Position numbers and translations under genes: made by a program. The notes beneath the pieces are model-generated. The model searched no databases and was not told where the DNA came from. It saw nothing but the letters and a program-made list of their open reading frames with translations. A DNA stretch of 64,000 nt, from contig JAJDAP010000014.1 of assembly GCA_029261795.1 (NCBI GenBank), positions 1 through 64,000 on the forward strand, in the 5' to 3' direction. Numbering within the stretch: position 1 is the stretch's first letter; every line of letters begins with the position of its first letter. The stretch is from Deltaproteobacteria bacterium (GTDB lineage: Bacteria; Myxococcota_A; UBA9160; UBA6930). This document shows positions 8,820 to 17,086 of the stretch, one piece after another.

Positions 8820-9764
8820 TTACTCGCTCTGAAGCTTGAGGTGCGTGTAGGTCTCGGTGATGCCGAACTTCTGGTAGTAGTCGACGGCGGCAGCGACGCC
8901 GTCGGCAAGGGACGTCCTCGGGCTCCAGGAGAAGTCTCGCTGCGTCGTCTTCGGATCCAGCAGAATCGTGAAGGCGTCGTCCTCGCCGCGTTCGCGGACT
9001 TCTACCGGCTTCTCGAGGGTGATCGAGAGGGCGTCGAGCGTCGTCTCGAAGAGTTCCTGGATCGAGAAATCGGTGCCCGTCGAAATATGGTAGGCGCCAG
9101 TTTCTCCCGCGCCCTCGACCGCCTTCTCGACCACATCGATCAGATCCTGGACGAAGATGAAATCCCGTCGGCTATCCGCGACGAAGCAGGGCAGCGCATT
9201 GGTCAGGCGATGGAAGAATGTCGGCAACGGCCCGCTGATGTTGCGGGGACCGTAGGCGTTCGCCAGGCGGAAGGTCAGGAACGGGATCCCGCTCATCGCG
9301 ATGTACTGTTCGGCTGCCGTCTTGCTGATTGCATAGCTGTTAGGTGCCGGCTGGATCGGGTGGGCCAGCGTGATCGGCTGCTCCACCGGATGAAGCCCGT
9401 AGCAAAGGGAGGTCTGGAAGTAGATGAGCCGGTTTACCTCGGCCGCGAGACTCGCTCGGACCACATTCACGGTTCCAAGCACGTTGGTCTCGGAGTCCTC
9501 TTCCCAGGCGTTGGGATCCTTGTAGGAGGCGGCCGCGTGCACGACGATGTCAGGCCGGAACTGCTGGAACTGTTCGTTGACGAACGATGCGTCAGCGATC
9601 GTCCCCTCGGCGATACTGAGCTTCGGTCGGGCATCGAGGTTGCTGCGCCGCCCGGTCGCGAAGTTGTCCAGGACCAGGACTTCGCCGCCGCGCTCTAGCA
9701 GCCGATCGGCCAAATGCGAGCCGATGAACCCGGCACCACCCGTTATGAGGGTTCTCAAACCCAT
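8820..9764 (-). CDS. NAD-dependent sugar epimerase/dehydratase (extended SDR)
   Basis: This 314-residue extended SDR begins MGLRTLITGGAGFIGSHL, so the GxxGxxG cofactor site is at residues 9-15. VVHAAASYKDP and the catalytic YAISK are in place. DFIFVQDLIDVV near the middle is the usual sugar-nucleotide-binding loop. The ATG at 9762-9764 is chosen because the Rossmann strand starts at once; the frame runs much further upstream without homology. It is the first gene of the minus-strand run 9764-1420 and is divergent from the methyltransferase at 9945, with 180 bp between them that must carry promoters for both. The exact epimerisation cannot be read from the sequence. Confidence 0.9.
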   Translation of the reverse strand: MGLRTLITGGAGFIGSHLADRLLERGGEVLVLDNFATGRRSNLDARPKLSIAEGTIADASFVNEQFQQFRPDIVVHAAASYKDPNAWEEDSETNVLGTVNVVRASLAAEVNRLIYFQTSLCYGLHPVEQPITLAHPIQPAPNSYAISKTAAEQYIAMSGIPFLTFRLANAYGPRNISGPLPTFFHRLTNALPCFVADSRRDFIFVQDLIDVVEKAVEGAGETGAYHISTGTDFSIQELFETTLDALSITLEKPVEVRERGEDDAFTILLDPKTTQRDFSWSPRTSLADGVAAAVDYYQKFGITETYTHLKLQSE

Positions 9765-9944
9765 CTCCCCCTCGGCAAGTCCACCAAACCAGCGCACCTT
9801 AGCGGAGCGGATTCCGGGAGTCCAACGGCCGAAACAGCTTGTTGTTGCAGGCAGTTCGCCGAATGGGTATGACCCAACAATTCCAGACCCGGTCAGCGGG
9901 ATGCAAACTTCTTTGCACTGGAATGGGTCTTCCCGGAGGGTCGG

Positions 9945-10799
9945 GTGCGGTACGAGAACAGCGCCTACTGGAAATCGCTCCATCGCGAATTCGAGGGAGG
10001 ACTTCGTGCCGTCGGCCACCCGCATCTCGGCGAGCGCCTGAACGAGCTCAAGTACGCGAGCGAGGCGGAGACGTTCATCGAAGTCGTGGCACGGGTACTG
10101 GAGAGCTTCGCGCCGGGATCCGAACTCCGCGTCCTCGATCTCGGCACTGGGGTCGGATTCTGGGCGCGACTGCTCGACAGCATGATGCGGGAGGCCGGGT
10201 TCTCCGTTCGAATGACCGTGCTCGATATCTCGGCCGAGGCGCTCGAAACGGTGGGGAAGGCGCTGCCAGAGGCCGAGCGCATGCAGGCGGATCTCAAACA
10301 GATCGACCTTGACGCGAGAGCGGGCGAGTTCGATCTCGTGTTCGCGGGCTACTGTCTCCATCATCTCGACCGGCTCGACGACTTTTCGCACGGGCTCCAG
10401 TTTGCAGCGCGGTCCGTTGCAGCCGGCGGTCGATTGCTGGTGATGGATCCGATGCTCACGATGCCGTTCTCCGAACTCGATGTACTCGACTTCGGTCGCT
10501 ATGCCGGCAACGGGATGGCCCGGCATCTCTGTGTCTGGGAGGACGTCCTCGATCGCGAGCAGCTGCAGCTCGAAGAACGCCGCCCCGCAGTCTCATTCCT
10601 GCTGAACGGATGCATCGAGGCGAATGGGCGTTTCGCCTATGCGTTCGCGTCGATGCTCTGGGCGCGGGCTTGTCAGTGGGTGTACCGCTCCGATGCGCGT
10701 ACGAGTCGTCTCGCCGGTCTGTTGACTGCCGCCGACGGGAGGCTGAAGCGCGCAGGTCAGGGCCTCAGTTCGTCGCTGTGTCTGTTCCGTCGGATTTGA
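9945..10799 (+). CDS. Class I SAM-dependent methyltransferase
   Basis: This 284-residue methyltransferase has motif I LRVLDLGTGVGFWARLL around residues 61-77, an acidic LDIS at the end of strand 2 and DLVFAGYCLHHLDRLDD as motif IV region. The start is GTG 9945-9947, five bases after a GGAGGG ribosome-binding site. The last 70 residues are rich in Ala and Arg and may form a membrane-facing helix. In this place it probably methylates a sugar or a glycan end. Its TGA overlaps a TTG start of a small frame as TTGA, and through it the following glycosyltransferase, so three genes appear coupled. Confidence 0.85.
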   Translation: MRYENSAYWKSLHREFEGGLRAVGHPHLGERLNELKYASEAETFIEVVARVLESFAPGSELRVLDLGTGVGFWARLLDSMMREAGFSVRMTVLDISAEALETVGKALPEAERMQADLKQIDLDARAGEFDLVFAGYCLHHLDRLDDFSHGLQFAARSVAAGGRLLVMDPMLTMPFSELDVLDFGRYAGNGMARHLCVWEDVLDREQLQLEERRPAVSFLLNGCIEANGRFAYAFASMLWARACQWVYRSDARTSRLAGLLTAADGRLKRAGQGLSSSLCLFRRI

Positions 10800-10963
10800 T
10801 CGAGCGCTTCATTCATCTCTGGATGCACGCCGCGGACCGCGCTTGCTGGTCGTGGCTGGCAATCCGTGCGAGGTGGAGGCCCCGTCTCTCGGCGCTCATC
10901 CCCGATTGGGTGCGCCGGCTGCGACGATCCCGCATGGCACACCGAGGCGGCACCCCGTCGTGA
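10796..10963 (+). CDS. Small basic protein, 55 residues, coupled on both sides
   Basis: The frame starts at TTG 10796-10798, overlapping the methyltransferase stop (TTGA), and ends at TGA 10961-10963, overlapping the GTG of the next glycosyltransferase (GTGA). It exactly fills the space between the two genes. The product is Arg- and Trp-rich with an amphipathic look (for example WMHAADRACWSWLAIR) and no family I know. Exact fitting by two 4-nt overlaps, the style of every true junction nearby, is the evidence for a real gene. Against it are the weak start codon and lack of known relatives; it could instead be a spacer read by chance. Confidence 0.45.
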   Translation: MIERFIHLWMHAADRACWSWLAIRARWRPRLSALIPDWVRRLRRSRMAHRGGTPS

Positions 10964-12180
10964 AGAGGACCCGGCGGCGTGTGCTCATCGTGACGGGTTG
11001 GTATCCGTCCCCGGAGACCGGTTACAGCGGCATCTTCGTTCGGGATCAAGCACAGGTCATCGCTCGCCAGCATGATGTCGCGGTGCTGGCGGTATCGATG
11101 CTGCCGGTGGGCCTGCGTTCCGGCACGCTCTGGCGACGAGTCGAGGGCATGGCCGTGACCGATGACGGACCCGTTCGCGTGATCCGCTGTCGGCAGCGGG
11201 TCCTCTGGGAGGATTTCGCCGGAATCGGTTCATCGTTAGGCGTCCGCATGGCGCGCTGGTTCGCGCCCGACGTCGAACGAGAGTGGGGTCGCCCGGATCT
11301 GATTCACGCGCACGTGTCGGCGCCGGCGGGCTGGATCGCGAGCGCTCTCGGAGACCGGTTCGATGCGCCGGTCGTGCTGACCGAACACACGGGTCCGTTC
11401 GACGTGCTGCTCCGCTCGCCCGTGACCCGCCGGCGAACCGAAATCGCGCTCCGGAGTTCAGCGCGTGTGCTGGGTGTGAGCGATGCGTTGCGGCGACAGA
11501 TTCTCGCGCGATTCCCCGGCTTGGATGTCTCCGTTCTCGGAAACGTCGTACGAACCGATCTGTTCGTGCCACCGGCCTCACCGAATCCGAGCTCGCGGAT
11601 CCGCATGTTCACCTTGGCCAGCCTGGTACGCGAGAAGGGCATCTTTGCCTTGCTGGAAGCGATCGAACGGCTGCCCGCGGCGATCCGTGGGCGCATCGAC
11701 CTCCGGATCGGCGGCAGCGGGCCCGCCCGAGAAGGACTGGAGGCGTACGCGCGCAGGCCTGCGCTGGCCGATCGCTGTGCCTTTCTCGGAGGTCTCGAGC
11801 GGGAGGCGGCGATTCGGGAGATGCAGGCCTGCGACCTGTTCGTCCTGGCGAGCGAAGCCGAGACGTTTGGCATCGTGCTCGGCGAGGCGATGGCTTGCGG
11901 CAAGCCCATCATTGCCACGCGATGCGGTGGCCCCCAGGAGTTCGTGACCGACGAGGTCGGGTGCCTGATCGAACCCAGTGATCCCGACGCGCTATCGCGC
12001 GCGATCGAATCGTTCGTGTCCGCGCCAGAGGAGAAGTTCTCGGCTTCGCGAGCCCGGGAGATCATCGAGGCGCGATTCGGCCCCGACGCCTTCCTCGCTA
12101 ACCTCACGTCGGTCTATGACTCACTGTTCGCTTCAGCGCCCAATGTCGCGTCTTCGACGCTTCGAACGAACTCGCGGTAG
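10960..12180 (+). CDS. Glycosyltransferase family 4
   Basis: This 406-residue GT4 enzyme has a full set of motifs. The first strand and loop are VLIVTGWYPSPETGYSGIF, followed by LIHAHVSAPAGWIASAL and LTEHTGPF in the acceptor domain. In the donor domain SEAETFGIVLGEAMACG carries the two Glu of the E-x7-E motif, followed by KPIIATRCGGPQEFV. The GTG at 10960-10962 overlaps the stop of the small frame before it and gives the expected N-terminus; a TTG further upstream would add about 39 unrelated residues. Its 3' end overlaps the convergent CgeB-like gene by 67 bp, an unusually long tail-to-tail overlap. Confidence 0.9.
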   Translation: MKRTRRRVLIVTGWYPSPETGYSGIFVRDQAQVIARQHDVAVLAVSMLPVGLRSGTLWRRVEGMAVTDDGPVRVIRCRQRVLWEDFAGIGSSLGVRMARWFAPDVEREWGRPDLIHAHVSAPAGWIASALGDRFDAPVVLTEHTGPFDVLLRSPVTRRRTEIALRSSARVLGVSDALRRQILARFPGLDVSVLGNVVRTDLFVPPASPNPSSRIRMFTLASLVREKGIFALLEAIERLPAAIRGRIDLRIGGSGPAREGLEAYARRPALADRCAFLGGLEREAAIREMQACDLFVLASEAETFGIVLGEAMACGKPIIATRCGGPQEFVTDEVGCLIEPSDPDALSRAIESFVSAPEEKFSASRAREIIEARFGPDAFLANLTSVYDSLFASAPNVASSTLRTNSR

Positions 12181-13241
12181 TGGTAGCGGCCCGGGCGGAC
12201 GACTTCCTCGTAGGCGGCTTCGACGAGCTCCAATCGACGTCGTTCGTCGGCGACTTCCGAGAGCACGGCGTCGATGTTGCTGAAGTCGGGCTCCAAGGGC
12301 AGATAGTGGCGATCCGCTTCGAGGATCCCATTGTACTCGCCGCGAACCAGGATCTGCCCGGTACGCGTGGCGCAGGCCTCGAGGTGTCGCGGCGAGATCG
12401 CGCGCAGTCCGAAACTTCCATCCAAGCCGGGGAAGCAGGCCGCTTCTACTTCTTCGAAACTCGCCTCGGGATGCGCTGCACCGTAGGCGAGCGTCCGCGC
12501 ATGGATGGTTCCATCGCGGTCGAGAATACTGGTCCCGCCTTCGGCGCCGAGCGTGTAGCGAGAATCGCTCAAGAACGCATACCAGCTGTCCCCGAGGATC
12601 GTGTCCTCGTTTCGGGTAGAAATGTCGAGCTTCAGCTGCCAGCGCGGCCCGTATTCGAGGAAGAGGTCGGCGATCTCTTGCTTCTTGTAGCCGAACCGGC
12701 CGAACCACGGGTAGGGACGTCCGGCGGTTCGGTAGCCGATGTCGATGCTCCGGGCGCCATCCGCCGGCCGCGGTCGGTCAAGAATGCTGTCGTCCAGGTA
12801 GCCGGTGAGGACCCGCTCGATGCGGACCCGAGAGCGATCGACGCCTTCGTAGATCGTGGGCCATTCGGATGGTGGTGCCACGGAGAAGACCACGTCAAGC
12901 TGTAGGGCGCTGACGAATTCGCTCAACAGATCAGTCGAGATGAACTCATCCTGAGGGAGCGCGCAACGCATGACATCCCAGGTGGAGAGTTCCTGGACCC
13001 GGTCGAGGATCCTGCGGAAACCGTCGCGGTTCCAGCGGTTGCACATCAGCAACGTATCGAACACGATGAGATCCCAACGCACCTGCCGCAGGTACCCGGG
13101 GAGGCGGCGTGCCGCGACATTCAGGTAGTAGGTTCGGTGCCGCGAGTGCCGCTCGAAGCAATACAGGTGGTTCCAGGTGGTGGCCCGCAGCTCTGGGACC
13201 TCGCACGCGTAGATCACGAGGATGTTTCGGGTTCTCGACAT
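12114..13241 (-). CDS. CgeB-like putative glycosyltransferase
   Basis: This 375-residue protein starts at MSRTRNILVIYACEVPE; the 24 codons before that ATG have no family character. The C-terminal third has the layout of CgeB/Glyco_trans_1_2 proteins: an ISPRHLEACATRTGQIL segment, then EYNGILEADRHYLPL, then DFSNIDAVLSEV and a final helix. Related proteins sit in O-antigen and capsule loci, and their donors are unknown. The N-terminal half (WDLIVFDTLLMCNRW) is consistent with a GT-B fold but weak by eye. It is convergent with the GT4 gene (67 bp overlap) and divergent from the flippase at 13327. Confidence is high for the gene, moderate for the activity. Confidence 0.75.
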   Translation of the reverse strand: MSRTRNILVIYACEVPELRATTWNHLYCFERHSRHRTYYLNVAARRLPGYLRQVRWDLIVFDTLLMCNRWNRDGFRRILDRVQELSTWDVMRCALPQDEFISTDLLSEFVSALQLDVVFSVAPPSEWPTIYEGVDRSRVRIERVLTGYLDDSILDRPRPADGARSIDIGYRTAGRPYPWFGRFGYKKQEIADLFLEYGPRWQLKLDISTRNEDTILGDSWYAFLSDSRYTLGAEGGTSILDRDGTIHARTLAYGAAHPEASFEEVEAACFPGLDGSFGLRAISPRHLEACATRTGQILVRGEYNGILEADRHYLPLEPDFSNIDAVLSEVADERRRLELVEAAYEEVVRPGRYHYREFVRSVEDATLGAEANSES

Positions 13242-13326
13242 GTGAGGGCCGAGAGTAGTTCCCGCCATGCTCAATCCCAACCCACACGCGGGACTCCTTC
13301 GCGGCGAACGCAAAGCAGGCCGATAG

Positions 13327-14799
13327 ATGCAGTCTGATGCGCTCCGAAAGCTGGGGCAGCAAAGCCTGATCTACGGGGTCGGGGGGCTGATAAACCGGTT
13401 CATCGGGTTCTTGTTGCTACCGGTGTTCACGCACTACCTGTCGCCAGCGGACTACGGTGTCATGGCGATCCTCAACCTGGTCGCATTCGTGTTCACGTCG
13501 GTGCTGACCCTGGGCGTGGGTGCCTCCATGGGCCCGTGTTACCTCGAGCGCGACGACCCCGAGGTGCGAGATCGAACTTTCTGGGCCTCGATGGTCTACC
13601 TGTTGCCCGGCGTCTTGGTTCTGCTGGGGATCGCAAAATGGGGTGGACCGATCGTCAGCCAGTGGGCCTTCGCATCGACCGAGTACCACGAGCTGGTCAG
13701 CCTGGTGAGCCTCAGCGTCGCACTCTCGGTTCTCGCGACCCCGCTCACGTTGGCACTCCAGTTCGACCAGCGCGCCCGGGCCTTCGTCGTGCTCGCCGTC
13801 GCAACTACTCTGGCTTCGATGAGCATCACGATCTTCATGGTCGTCTGGCTCGAGCGCGGGTTGCGCGGCATGGTCGAAGCCGGTGTGGCCGGGAGTCTGT
13901 TGACGCTCCTGGCCTACGGTGCGGTCAGCCTACGGGGCCGCCAGCTGACCTTCCACGCAGGGACCCTCCGCGAACTCGCGCGGCTCGGACTTCCGCTGGT
14001 TCCATCGTTCGCCTTCCTCTTCGTGATGCAGGACGGCAACAAGTACCTGCTCCAGTGGTTCTCGGGCCTCGACGAGCTGGGAATCTACAGTCTGGGCTTC
14101 AGTCTGGGGCTCGTGATGAACTTGTTCGTCTCCGCCTTCCAGAGAGCCTGGCTCCCGTTCTTCATGGAATACCGGGAGCGATGGGACGAAGCCGAGGACC
14201 TGTTCGGCCAGGTCCTGACCTACATGGTGCTAGGTCTCGGCGCACTCAACCTGCTGGCATTCGCCTGGGCCCGGCCGGTGGTGCTGGTCATGGCGGATGC
14301 CAAGTTCAGCGAGTCCTGGCAGATCGTCGGGTTTTCTGCGGCTGCGCAGGTTCTCGCGGGGGTTTTCTATGTGATGCTCCCCGGGATGTATTTCTCGAAG
14401 GAGGTCCGCTACGTGAGCGTCATCCAGGCGTTCTCGGCCAGCGTCTCCGTCGTCGTCAACCTCGTGGGGATCCGGATGTTCGGCGTTATCGGGGCGGCGT
14501 TCGGTCTGGTCGCCGGCTTCGCCGTGATGGCGATCTCGACCCATCTATGGAACCGTGCGCGCAAGGAGCGCTATCCGCAGATCCACTACGAGTGGTCTCG
14601 GCTGCGCACTTTCGGGCTTCTCTATCTCGGGATCGCGTCTGCGAGCTGGTTGCCCACCGGCGCGGGAGTGGCCGGCGCGATCCTGTTGGCGATCGCGCTC
14701 ACGGCGGCGACGCTAGGCGGCGTCGTGGCATTGCTCCAGCAGGAGGAGCGCGACTGGTTACGCTCTCTGCCGTCGGGCGTCCGGGGGGCCGCGAAGTGA
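13327..14799 (+). CDS. Polysaccharide flippase (Wzx/MATE-like, polysaccharide biosynthesis protein)
   Basis: This 490-residue inner-membrane protein has about twelve to fourteen hydrophobic segments. It opens with the family signature of lipopolysaccharide-unit exporters (LIYGVGGLINRFIGFLLLP, residues about 15-33, then FTHYLSPADYGVMAIL). Such proteins flip undecaprenyl-linked oligosaccharide across the inner membrane for polymerisation. A loop with DGNKYLLQWFSGLDELGIYSLGF lies near the middle, as usual. Its TGA overlaps the GTG of the methyltransferase that follows. It indicates that this cluster exports a repeat-unit glycan by a Wzx-type route; the polymerase Wzy is not obvious in the window. 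Confidence 0.9.
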   Translation: MQSDALRKLGQQSLIYGVGGLINRFIGFLLLPVFTHYLSPADYGVMAILNLVAFVFTSVLTLGVGASMGPCYLERDDPEVRDRTFWASMVYLLPGVLVLLGIAKWGGPIVSQWAFASTEYHELVSLVSLSVALSVLATPLTLALQFDQRARAFVVLAVATTLASMSITIFMVVWLERGLRGMVEAGVAGSLLTLLAYGAVSLRGRQLTFHAGTLRELARLGLPLVPSFAFLFVMQDGNKYLLQWFSGLDELGIYSLGFSLGLVMNLFVSAFQRAWLPFFMEYRERWDEAEDLFGQVLTYMVLGLGALNLLAFAWARPVVLVMADAKFSESWQIVGFSAAAQVLAGVFYVMLPGMYFSKEVRYVSVIQAFSASVSVVVNLVGIRMFGVIGAAFGLVAGFAVMAISTHLWNRARKERYPQIHYEWSRLRTFGLLYLGIASASWLPTGAGVAGAILLAIALTAATLGGVVALLQQEERDWLRSLPSGVRGAAK

Positions 14800-15605
14800 A
14801 CGATTCGATTTATCGCGTCGAGCCGATTCGGTGGGAGGGCAACATCCCCGTGTTCTCGGCCGGAACCCGGTACACGGAGAACTACGAGCAGATCTCCGGA
14901 GACCATCTATCGGCACTGCGAGATTCCGGTGAGAATCCATTCATCCCTGAAGACATCTGGAAGCAGATGGAAGACTCGACCGCGGATCTGGTGACGCGTC
15001 ACTCAGGGCCCGGTGACAAGGTGCTCGATGTCGGCGTGGGCCTGGGTCGGCTGCTGAGCCGGTTCCCTGACCGGGAGCGCTATGGGATCGACATCAGCTT
15101 CGGCTATCTGGAGAAAGCACAGGCCGAGGGCATCGATGTGGCCTACGCGCTCGTTGACGAGATGCCCTACGAGTCCGACGTCTTCGACGTGGTCGTGTGC
15201 ACCGACGTGCTGGAGCACGTCCTCGATCTCAACTCGGCCGTGCGACAAATCCTGAGAGTGCTGAAGCCCGGGGGCCGTCTGATCGTCCGCGTGCCATTCA
15301 ACGAGGACCTCGGCGGTTATCTCGATGGGCCGTACGAGTTCATCCACCTGCGGAACTTCGACGAGGCAGGGCTGCGCTTGTTATTCGAGCGGGTCTTTGG
15401 CTGCGTCCACCTCGAAACGCAGTTCGGGGGCTGGATCCGCTCGGAAGGAACCTGCCGGTTCACCGTTCCGAAGCTCCGGTTCCATCGCTGGATCGACCCC
15501 TGGATCTCGGTGCTGGCACGCTTCGACGCCGATCGAGCGGTCAGGCTCGTCCGGCGGCTCTACCGGCCGCTCGAGATCAACGTCGTGGTCGTCCGCGGCG
15601 ACTGA
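14796..15605 (+). CDS. Class I SAM-dependent methyltransferase
   Basis: This 269-residue protein starts at GTG 14796-14798, overlapping the flippase stop (GTGA). Motif I is KVLDVGVGLGRLLSRF near residues 75-90, IDIS ends strand 2, and FDVVVCTDVLEHVLDLN and LKPGGRLIVRVPF are the methyltransferase-11 blocks. Family and place suggest methylation of a sugar or lipid-linked intermediate. The residues before the fold (about 1-70) form a cap with many Glu and Tyr. It is the last gene of the plus-strand run, and its stop is 12 bp from the convergent FG-GAP gene. Confidence 0.88.
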   Translation: MNDSIYRVEPIRWEGNIPVFSAGTRYTENYEQISGDHLSALRDSGENPFIPEDIWKQMEDSTADLVTRHSGPGDKVLDVGVGLGRLLSRFPDRERYGIDISFGYLEKAQAEGIDVAYALVDEMPYESDVFDVVVCTDVLEHVLDLNSAVRQILRVLKPGGRLIVRVPFNEDLGGYLDGPYEFIHLRNFDEAGLRLLFERVFGCVHLETQFGGWIRSEGTCRFTVPKLRFHRWIDPWISVLARFDADRAVRLVRRLYRPLEINVVVVRGD

Positions 15606-15617
15606 ACCCGGCGAGAC

Positions 15618-16898
15618 TCAGCGGATCACGCTCGAGGAGCGAACAGCCCCGTCGCGCATGATCCATGCGTGGAATTCGTTCCGTGCCGGGGAGTGCCAGA
15701 TCAGGTCAGTCTGTCCGTCACCATCGATGTCCAGCGCATTGTGAAGCACCGCGTCCGCGACGGGCGGGGCAGGCAGGCTGGCGTCGGACCAGATGGTGTG
15801 GTCGCGCATCTCCCAGAGGCCGGGGCCCGAGGACAAGGTCCACAAAATGTCTTCGGTGCCGTCGCCGGTGGCGTCGCCCGTTCCCAGGAATACGAAGTCC
15901 GAGGTCATGTAGGGCAGGAGTTCCTGGCGCGCATAGCGGCCGCCACCGATGACCCAAACGGCGTTTCCGCTCACTTGGGTATTGTTCCAGATGATGTCGG
16001 CGATGCCGTCGTTTCCGACGTCGCCGATGCCCACGATCTGCCAACCCGCCGAAGAGCTGGGAAGCCAGTTCTGCACGTGATAATTCCCGGCCTGGAGCAG
16101 CCAGGTGACGGTGCCACCGGAGCCTGCGTTGTGCCAGACGATGTCGCCATCGCCATCGCCGTCGAGATCGCCACTGCCAACGGGTCGCCAACCGGGCGAC
16201 GCGGTCGGCAGCTCGATCTCGCGATCAATACGGGCGTTGCGGACGGTCCAGACAACAGTCCGCGAGGATGAAGTCGCATGCCAGAGCAGGTCGGCGAAGC
16301 CGTCGCCGTTGAAGTCGTCGATGGCGACGATCTCCCACGCCGCATTTCGCGAGCCGAGCTTCACCGAGGCGCGAATGCTGGCGCCGTCCATGAGCCAGAG
16401 GCTCACCTCGCCGGTTGCGGGATCGTGAAAGGCGAGGTCATGCCGACCGTCTCCATCGAAATCGTATCGGCCCGACGCGGCTCCGGTTCCGCCAGCGGGT
16501 GGGGGTGCGGGCACAGGTGAGGGAGTACCGCCGCCTCCCGTGGGCGAAGCGAATTGCAGGGTCTCGGACGCGACCGACCACGGTCCGACGCGGCCGCCGG
16601 CGTCGAAAGCTGCGACGCGGATCCTGATGGAGTCGCCTGCGGATCCATGAACGACGACCTGGGATCCGATCGCAGGTTGAATTGCGGAGAAAGCCCCGCC
16701 GTTGAGCGATCGCTCGACTGCATAGCCCGCGACCGGGCCGGAAGCGGGTGACCAGGCCAGAGTCGCCGAGTTCGAGCTTACGACGACGCCATTGGCCGCG
16801 GTGCTGCCCATAAGCAGGAGACCGCCCAGGAGGAGTGCGGCGGCGCCACTCCCTCCTGTTTCACGCGTCCTGCCTGTCCATCGCCATCGCTCGATCAT
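15618..16898 (-). CDS. Secreted FG-GAP/VCBS-repeat protein with a fibronectin-like domain
   Basis: The 426-residue product starts MIERWRWTG and carries a signal peptide (GAAALLLGGLLLMGSTAANG). Residues about 40-115 look like a fibronectin type III domain (TLAWSPASGPVAGYAVERS). A Pro/Gly linker follows, then six repeats with calcium-binding cores such as DFDGDGRHD, DFNGDGFAD, DLDGDGDGD and DIDGDGQTD, each ending near LLWH or DIVWHN. This is a seven-bladed-propeller style repeat of extracellular proteins. An ATG 45 bp upstream is possible, but 16898 is preceded by GGGGTGAG and gives the better signal sequence. No anchor or sorting motif was seen, so it is probably released or loosely bound. Confidence 0.85.
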   Translation of the reverse strand: MIERWRWTGRTRETGGSGAAALLLGGLLLMGSTAANGVVVSSNSATLAWSPASGPVAGYAVERSLNGGAFSAIQPAIGSQVVVHGSAGDSIRIRVAAFDAGGRVGPWSVASETLQFASPTGGGGTPSPVPAPPPAGGTGAASGRYDFDGDGRHDLAFHDPATGEVSLWLMDGASIRASVKLGSRNAAWEIVAIDDFNGDGFADLLWHATSSSRTVVWTVRNARIDREIELPTASPGWRPVGSGDLDGDGDGDIVWHNAGSGGTVTWLLQAGNYHVQNWLPSSSAGWQIVGIGDVGNDGIADIIWNNTQVSGNAVWVIGGGRYARQELLPYMTSDFVFLGTGDATGDGTEDILWTLSSGPGLWEMRDHTIWSDASLPAPPVADAVLHNALDIDGDGQTDLIWHSPARNEFHAWIMRDGAVRSSSVIR

Positions 16899-17086
16899 GC
16901 TCACCCCAGTGCGTCGGCCGAATGCCGCTCGCAATCCATCCACGAGCAGACGTTTCGGCCTTGGGGCGTGGTTGCGCTGTGATGCCTGTCACCGCGCCGG
17001 CATTGCCAGGCGAATGCCATTCATTTCGTGCGGTTCCAATCCGAGGTTGCGCACGCGTGAGGGACGTCCACGCGTGGCGTGCTGGC

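Noticed and set aside
13536..14795. Open frame overlapping the flippase in another frame and running into the methyltransferase
   Set aside because: Only its 3' part (from 14796) has methyltransferase motifs. The first 420 codons are an Arg/Pro-rich shadow of the flippase.
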